The notes beneath the pieces are model-generated. The model saw nothing but the letters and a program-made list of their open reading frames with translations. It had not been told where the DNA came from and did not search any database. From positions 248,001 to 312,000 of the forward strand of contig JAQUGO010000001.1 in NCBI GenBank assembly GCA_028684065.1: a stretch of 64,000 bases of DNA. The letters are read 5' to 3'. Shown here piece by piece: positions 60,899-64,000 of the stretch (its first letter is position 1; each line of letters starts with the position of its first letter). Made by a program: the position numbers and the translations under genes. The stretch is from Sulfurospirillaceae bacterium. GTDB taxonomy: Bacteria > Campylobacterota > Campylobacteria > Campylobacterales > Sulfurospirillaceae.

Positions 60899-61912
60899 AT
60901 GAATCACCCAACACTTCGAGTGTTACAACGTGCCGCTAAAATTTTAGGTGCTGTTACGATTATCAGTAGTCTTTTTGTTTCCTCTGTTATGGCAGAAGAT
61001 ACTTACCCAAGTAAGCCAATCAACCTGGTTGTAGGTTTTGGTATTGGTGGAAGTGCTGATAGGATGACACGTGCTATGACAACACCACTGTCAGAAGCAC
61101 TCAATGCACAGATTCAAGTCATCAATAAACCAGGTGCCTCATCACAAATCGGTGCAAACTACGTTTTGTCTAAACCTAATGATGGTTACACCATCTTTTC
61201 TTCTGGCTTTGCTCCTTATCTTGCAAACACCATTCTTACAGGTGGTGCTAAATATAAAATCAGCGATTTTGATTATCTTAACGTTCAATGGTTCGATTAT
61301 GATTTAATTGCAGCCAATAAAGATACGGGTTATAAATCTTTAGGTGCCATCTTAAAAGATATCAAAGAAAATCCTAAAAAGGTCAAAGCGGCTGTTGTTC
61401 AAGGCTCAAGTGGACACTTACTTTTAAAACTTATTTTTGAAAAATATGGCATTCCAGCAGAAAATGTTAACTTAGTAACGTATAGCAGTGGTGGCGATGC
61501 ACGCTCAGCCGTTGCTGGTGGGCAGGTTGACTTCATTGCTATTAGTGCTGAAGGCTGTGAAAGTATTAGCGAGTTTTTAACGCCTGTTGCAATTTTTAAC
61601 GATGAGCGTATTCCTTCATGGGATGTTCCAACGGTGAATGAATCATTGAAAAAAGAGCTAGGCTTTGAAATACCAATGTTTAGTGGTGCAATGCGTGGGT
61701 TTGCAGTACGCGCAGGACTTAAAGAGCAACACCCAGATCGCTATAAAGCTTTGGTTAATGCTATCAAAACGGCTTTGGAAAATAATGAGACTCAAAAATT
61801 CTTAAATGATAGCCAAATCGGTGGTGTCTGGACAGGTCCTGAAAAATCAAATGCTTTGTTAAACCAATCGTTTGAAGTCTACAAACAATACGGTTATTTA
61901 CTCAAAAAATAA
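60899..61912 (+). CDS. tctC: Tripartite tricarboxylate transporter, periplasmic binding protein
   Basis: 337 residues with a signal peptide ending at SVMAEDTYP. PSKPINLVVGFGIGGSADRMTRAM is the typical TctC N-domain start, then INKPGASSQIGANYV and GVWTGPEKSN. It binds a carboxylate in the periplasm (citrate or others) and passes it to TctAB. The ligand cannot be predicted. GGAG at 60889 is the ribosome site. Confidence 0.92.
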   Translation: MNHPTLRVLQRAAKILGAVTIISSLFVSSVMAEDTYPSKPINLVVGFGIGGSADRMTRAMTTPLSEALNAQIQVINKPGASSQIGANYVLSKPNDGYTIFSSGFAPYLANTILTGGAKYKISDFDYLNVQWFDYDLIAANKDTGYKSLGAILKDIKENPKKVKAAVVQGSSGHLLLKLIFEKYGIPAENVNLVTYSSGGDARSAVAGGQVDFIAISAEGCESISEFLTPVAIFNDERIPSWDVPTVNESLKKELGFEIPMFSGAMRGFAVRAGLKEQHPDRYKALVNAIKTALENNETQKFLNDSQIGGVWTGPEKSNALLNQSFEVYKQYGYLLKK

Positions 61913-61930
61913 CACTAAAGGAACACTATT

Positions 61931-62383
61931 ATGGGATTAAGTCTTAATAAATTATTGGACCTTGCATTGCTGATGGCAATTTCATTGTTCATTGGATGGT
62001 ACTTTTATGATGCTTATAGAGAATTGGCGAGTGTCGAAAATCTAATTTTAATTGCACCTGTTGCTAGCCTAACCTTAGTGCTTTGCGCCGCTGAATTCAT
62101 ACGAAACTTACGTGAAAAAGAACTCAACCCAAAGAAAATGGAGAGTATCCGTGATTCGATTCCTGTTATGGTAATCTTCGCAGGCTATATTCTCTCATTA
62201 GAATATATTGGATTTGATGTGGGCACAACACTCTTTATCGCTATCTTTTTACGCTTACATGGTGAATTACGTTGGCAATGGATTATCCTTTACAGCGTAT
62301 TGTTTGGTCTCATAATGTCTTATTTCTTTTCCCAGATGTTACCGTACCCAATGCCTATGTCGCTTTTCCCAACTGATTATTAA
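61931..62383 (+). CDS. tctB: Tripartite tricarboxylate transporter, small membrane subunit
   Basis: 150 residues with four hydrophobic helices, as in TctB. DVGTTLFIAIFLRLHGELRWQ and the C-terminal FFSQMLPYPMPMSLFPTDY are conserved. 18 bases after tctC and 11 bases before tctA. Confidence 0.9.
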   Translation: MGLSLNKLLDLALLMAISLFIGWYFYDAYRELASVENLILIAPVASLTLVLCAAEFIRNLREKELNPKKMESIRDSIPVMVIFAGYILSLEYIGFDVGTTLFIAIFLRLHGELRWQWIILYSVLFGLIMSYFFSQMLPYPMPMSLFPTDY

Positions 62384-62394
62384 GGACAGCCATT

Positions 62395-63927
62395 ATGAAC
62401 CCTTTTGATTTAATCGATTTTGCTTCAGCCTCTGGTGCTATCCATATGTTATTTTCGGTACCGCAAAATTGGCTCGTTGTTATTCCAGGTATCCTGATTG
62501 GTCTTCTTTTTGGAGCGACACCGGGTCTTCAAATATCTATGGCCATGGCCATTTTTATGCCTATGACACTTTATATGGACTTTTTGCAAGCCATGTTGTT
62601 TTTAACTGCTATTTTTACGGGCGGTTCATTTGGAGGGGGCGTTCCCGCCATTTTAATGAATATTCCAGGAACATCTTCCGCTATCGCCACAGCTTTTGAT
62701 GGTTATCCTATGGCACAGCAAGGAAAGCATAATGAAGCCTTAGGCCTTGCTCTTGCCGCTTCAACTTTTGGCGTTCTATTTGGTCACCTCTTGCTTTTTA
62801 TGCTGATCAAACCTCTTTCTACGATGGTCCTTAAAATTGGTCCACAAGAGATGTTTTTTATCATCCTTTGGGGTATTACGTTGATTGCTAGTTTACGAGG
62901 TGATCATATGCTTAAAGGTCTTATTGCAGGATTTGTTGGCTTGCTTCTTGGAACCATAGGATTCAATGAAGAAGGAACACTTCGAGGTGCGATGGGAAGT
63001 GAATATTTAATGGATGGCATTCCTGTTGTTCCAGCAATGATGGGTATGTTTGCCGCATCAGAGCTTTTTAGACTTGTGAAAACCGATTATTTACATGAAG
63101 ATGAATCTGTTCGTCATGTACGACTCTCTAAAATCATGCACGGCTTTAGGTTAGCGTTTAAATATCCTGTGGTTTTAATGCGTGGTAGTATGATCGGTAT
63201 TATTATTGGTGCAATCCCAGGCATTGGCTCTTCTGTTTCCAATCTAATCTCATATATGGAAACAAAACGCGGCGATAAAGACCCTTCAAGTTTTGGTAAA
63301 GGAAATCCTAAAGGCGTTGTTGCTTCCGAATCAGCCAACAGTAGTTCCGAAGCAGGCTCACTGGCAACACTTCTAGCCCTTGGTATCCCAGGTGGTGGAG
63401 CAACTGCGGTTATGTTAGCTGCTTTTGCTATGCACAATATTACAGGGGGCCCACAGTTTATCCGTGAGCAGACAGATGTTGTTTATGCCATTATTTTTGC
63501 TAACTTTGGGCAGGTGTTTTTATTAATCCTATTAGGACTTCTTAGCCTTCCTGTTTTGGCATCCATTGTTAAAATAAGAATGAACTACTTAATTCCTTCT
63601 GTTTTAGCACTAGCAACCCTAGGTGCTTTTGGTTTAACAGGCAATCTTGCTGGCCCTATAACGGTTCTTGTCTTTGCCATTGTAGGATGGTTTTTCAGAC
63701 GTTATGACTATTCTGTGCCAGGTGCAGTTATTGGTATGTTACTGGGTCGAATGGCAGAGAGTTCTTTATTACATACTTATCAAATAAGCGGTGGTAAACT
63801 CTCTTATATCTTTGAGAGACCTATTGCTCTTGGTATTTTGATTTTAATGCTTGTATCTCTTTTCTCACCGATATTAATTAAAAAATTTAAAGAGTATCGT
63901 GCTAAATCAGATGTGTTAAAAGCATAA
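62395..63927 (+). CDS. tctA: Tripartite tricarboxylate transporter, large permease subunit
   Basis: 510 residues, about twelve helices. GATPGLQISMAMAIFMPMTL near residue 40 and GGSFGGGVPAILMNIPGTSSA are the TctA signature; a second repeat shows GAIPGIGSSVSNLISY and GIPGGGATAVML. Length matches the family. A secondary, ion-driven transporter. The window ends after its terminator; a regulator (tctDE) would be sought downstream. Confidence 0.95.
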   Translation: MNPFDLIDFASASGAIHMLFSVPQNWLVVIPGILIGLLFGATPGLQISMAMAIFMPMTLYMDFLQAMLFLTAIFTGGSFGGGVPAILMNIPGTSSAIATAFDGYPMAQQGKHNEALGLALAASTFGVLFGHLLLFMLIKPLSTMVLKIGPQEMFFIILWGITLIASLRGDHMLKGLIAGFVGLLLGTIGFNEEGTLRGAMGSEYLMDGIPVVPAMMGMFAASELFRLVKTDYLHEDESVRHVRLSKIMHGFRLAFKYPVVLMRGSMIGIIIGAIPGIGSSVSNLISYMETKRGDKDPSSFGKGNPKGVVASESANSSSEAGSLATLLALGIPGGGATAVMLAAFAMHNITGGPQFIREQTDVVYAIIFANFGQVFLLILLGLLSLPVLASIVKIRMNYLIPSVLALATLGAFGLTGNLAGPITVLVFAIVGWFFRRYDYSVPGAVIGMLLGRMAESSLLHTYQISGGKLSYIFERPIALGILILMLVSLFSPILIKKFKEYRAKSDVLKA

Positions 63928-63937
63928 CTTTCTATGG

Positions 63938-63965
63938 TGCTAGAAGAGCGTTTTTTCTTCTAGCA
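63938..63965 (+). terminator. Terminator after tctA
   Basis: TGCTAGAAGA, eight bases, TCTTCTAGCA: ten perfect pairs, 10 bases after the tctA stop. The loop carries the T5 run. Confidence 0.7.
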
Positions 63966-64000
63966 TCCTTATCAATCTTTGAGAGATACTTCTATTCAAT

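Noticed and set aside
1-64000. tRNA, rRNA or riboswitches
   Set aside because: I looked in the intergenic regions for cloverleaf or known leader motifs and found nothing I could support by eye.

Overview
The window reads as a chromosomal segment of a Campylobacterota (Epsilonproteobacteria) member, most like Sulfurospirillum or a close relative. The reasons are the AT-rich composition, the gene order at the left end (tail of a probable lepB, an M50 protease, rpiB, a small coiled-coil protein, apt, dedA, pepA, then a receiver-less cheB and cheR), which I recall from Helicobacter and Campylobacter, LutABC lactate oxidation, several diiron proteins, and a sulfate-assimilation/homocysteine cluster of the kind described in Wolinella succinogenes. 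The genus is an inference. I saw no rRNA, tRNA, CRISPR array or intact insertion sequence.

Layout. 1-8.2 kb (+): housekeeping block (protease, rpiB, apt, an orphan trpB, DedA, pepA, chemotaxis adaptation enzymes, a dicarboxylate/amino-acid symporter). 8.2-15.2 kb: mostly minus-strand genes for htpX, an MFS exporter, a cupin, a DnaQ-like exonuclease and a cNMP/CBS/DUF294 protein, then a small unknown gene, an SGNH esterase and a DMT permease. 15.1-18 kb (-): copper module copZ-arsR-copA behind a clear ArsR-type operator. 18.1-20.8 kb (-): lutABC. 21-26 kb: LysE and TrhA family membrane proteins, a rubrerythrin-like protein, an acyltransferase, a bacteriohemerythrin, a DUF6515 protein, thiE and the remnant of a GGDEF gene.

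26.2-38.5 kb (-): a long, tightly packed sulfur operon. From a strong promoter it runs DUF2061, cysH, a threefold 92-bp repeat, cysD, cysN, then hcyS, hcyF, hcyD (a sulfur carrier ending in GGGA, its activating enzyme and a JAMM protease), a sulfite reductase fused to a TusA domain, siroheme synthase, metY, mnmA and ycaO. Together the genes take sulfate to APS, sulfite and sulfide, load the sulfur on a carrier protein and pass it to homocysteine; the last two genes link it to tRNA and ribosomal protein modification.

38.6-49.5 kb: two convergent operons form a poorly characterised peptide-bond-forming/cleaving system. The plus arm has a circularly permuted ATP-grasp protein, an Alpha-E protein and two AstE/AspA-like proteins, the second lacking the visible zinc ligands. 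The minus arm has a transglutaminase-DUF2126 giant, a fused ATP-grasp/Alpha-E protein and a second transglutaminase. This is the best candidate for an undescribed system in the window.

49.6-64 kb: an accessory-looking stretch with a YjfB motility protein, a Y-family polymerase, a frameshifted winged-helix regulator flanked by diverged direct repeats, unknown small genes, a second DedA, an asparaginase, a methyltransferase, panE, a PhoX-like protein with an overlapping diheme cytochrome gene, a nucleoside deoxyribosyltransferase, and the tripartite tricarboxylate transporter tctCBA. A 10-bp palindrome, TTACATGTAA, recurs at least ten times and is partly used in hairpins between genes.
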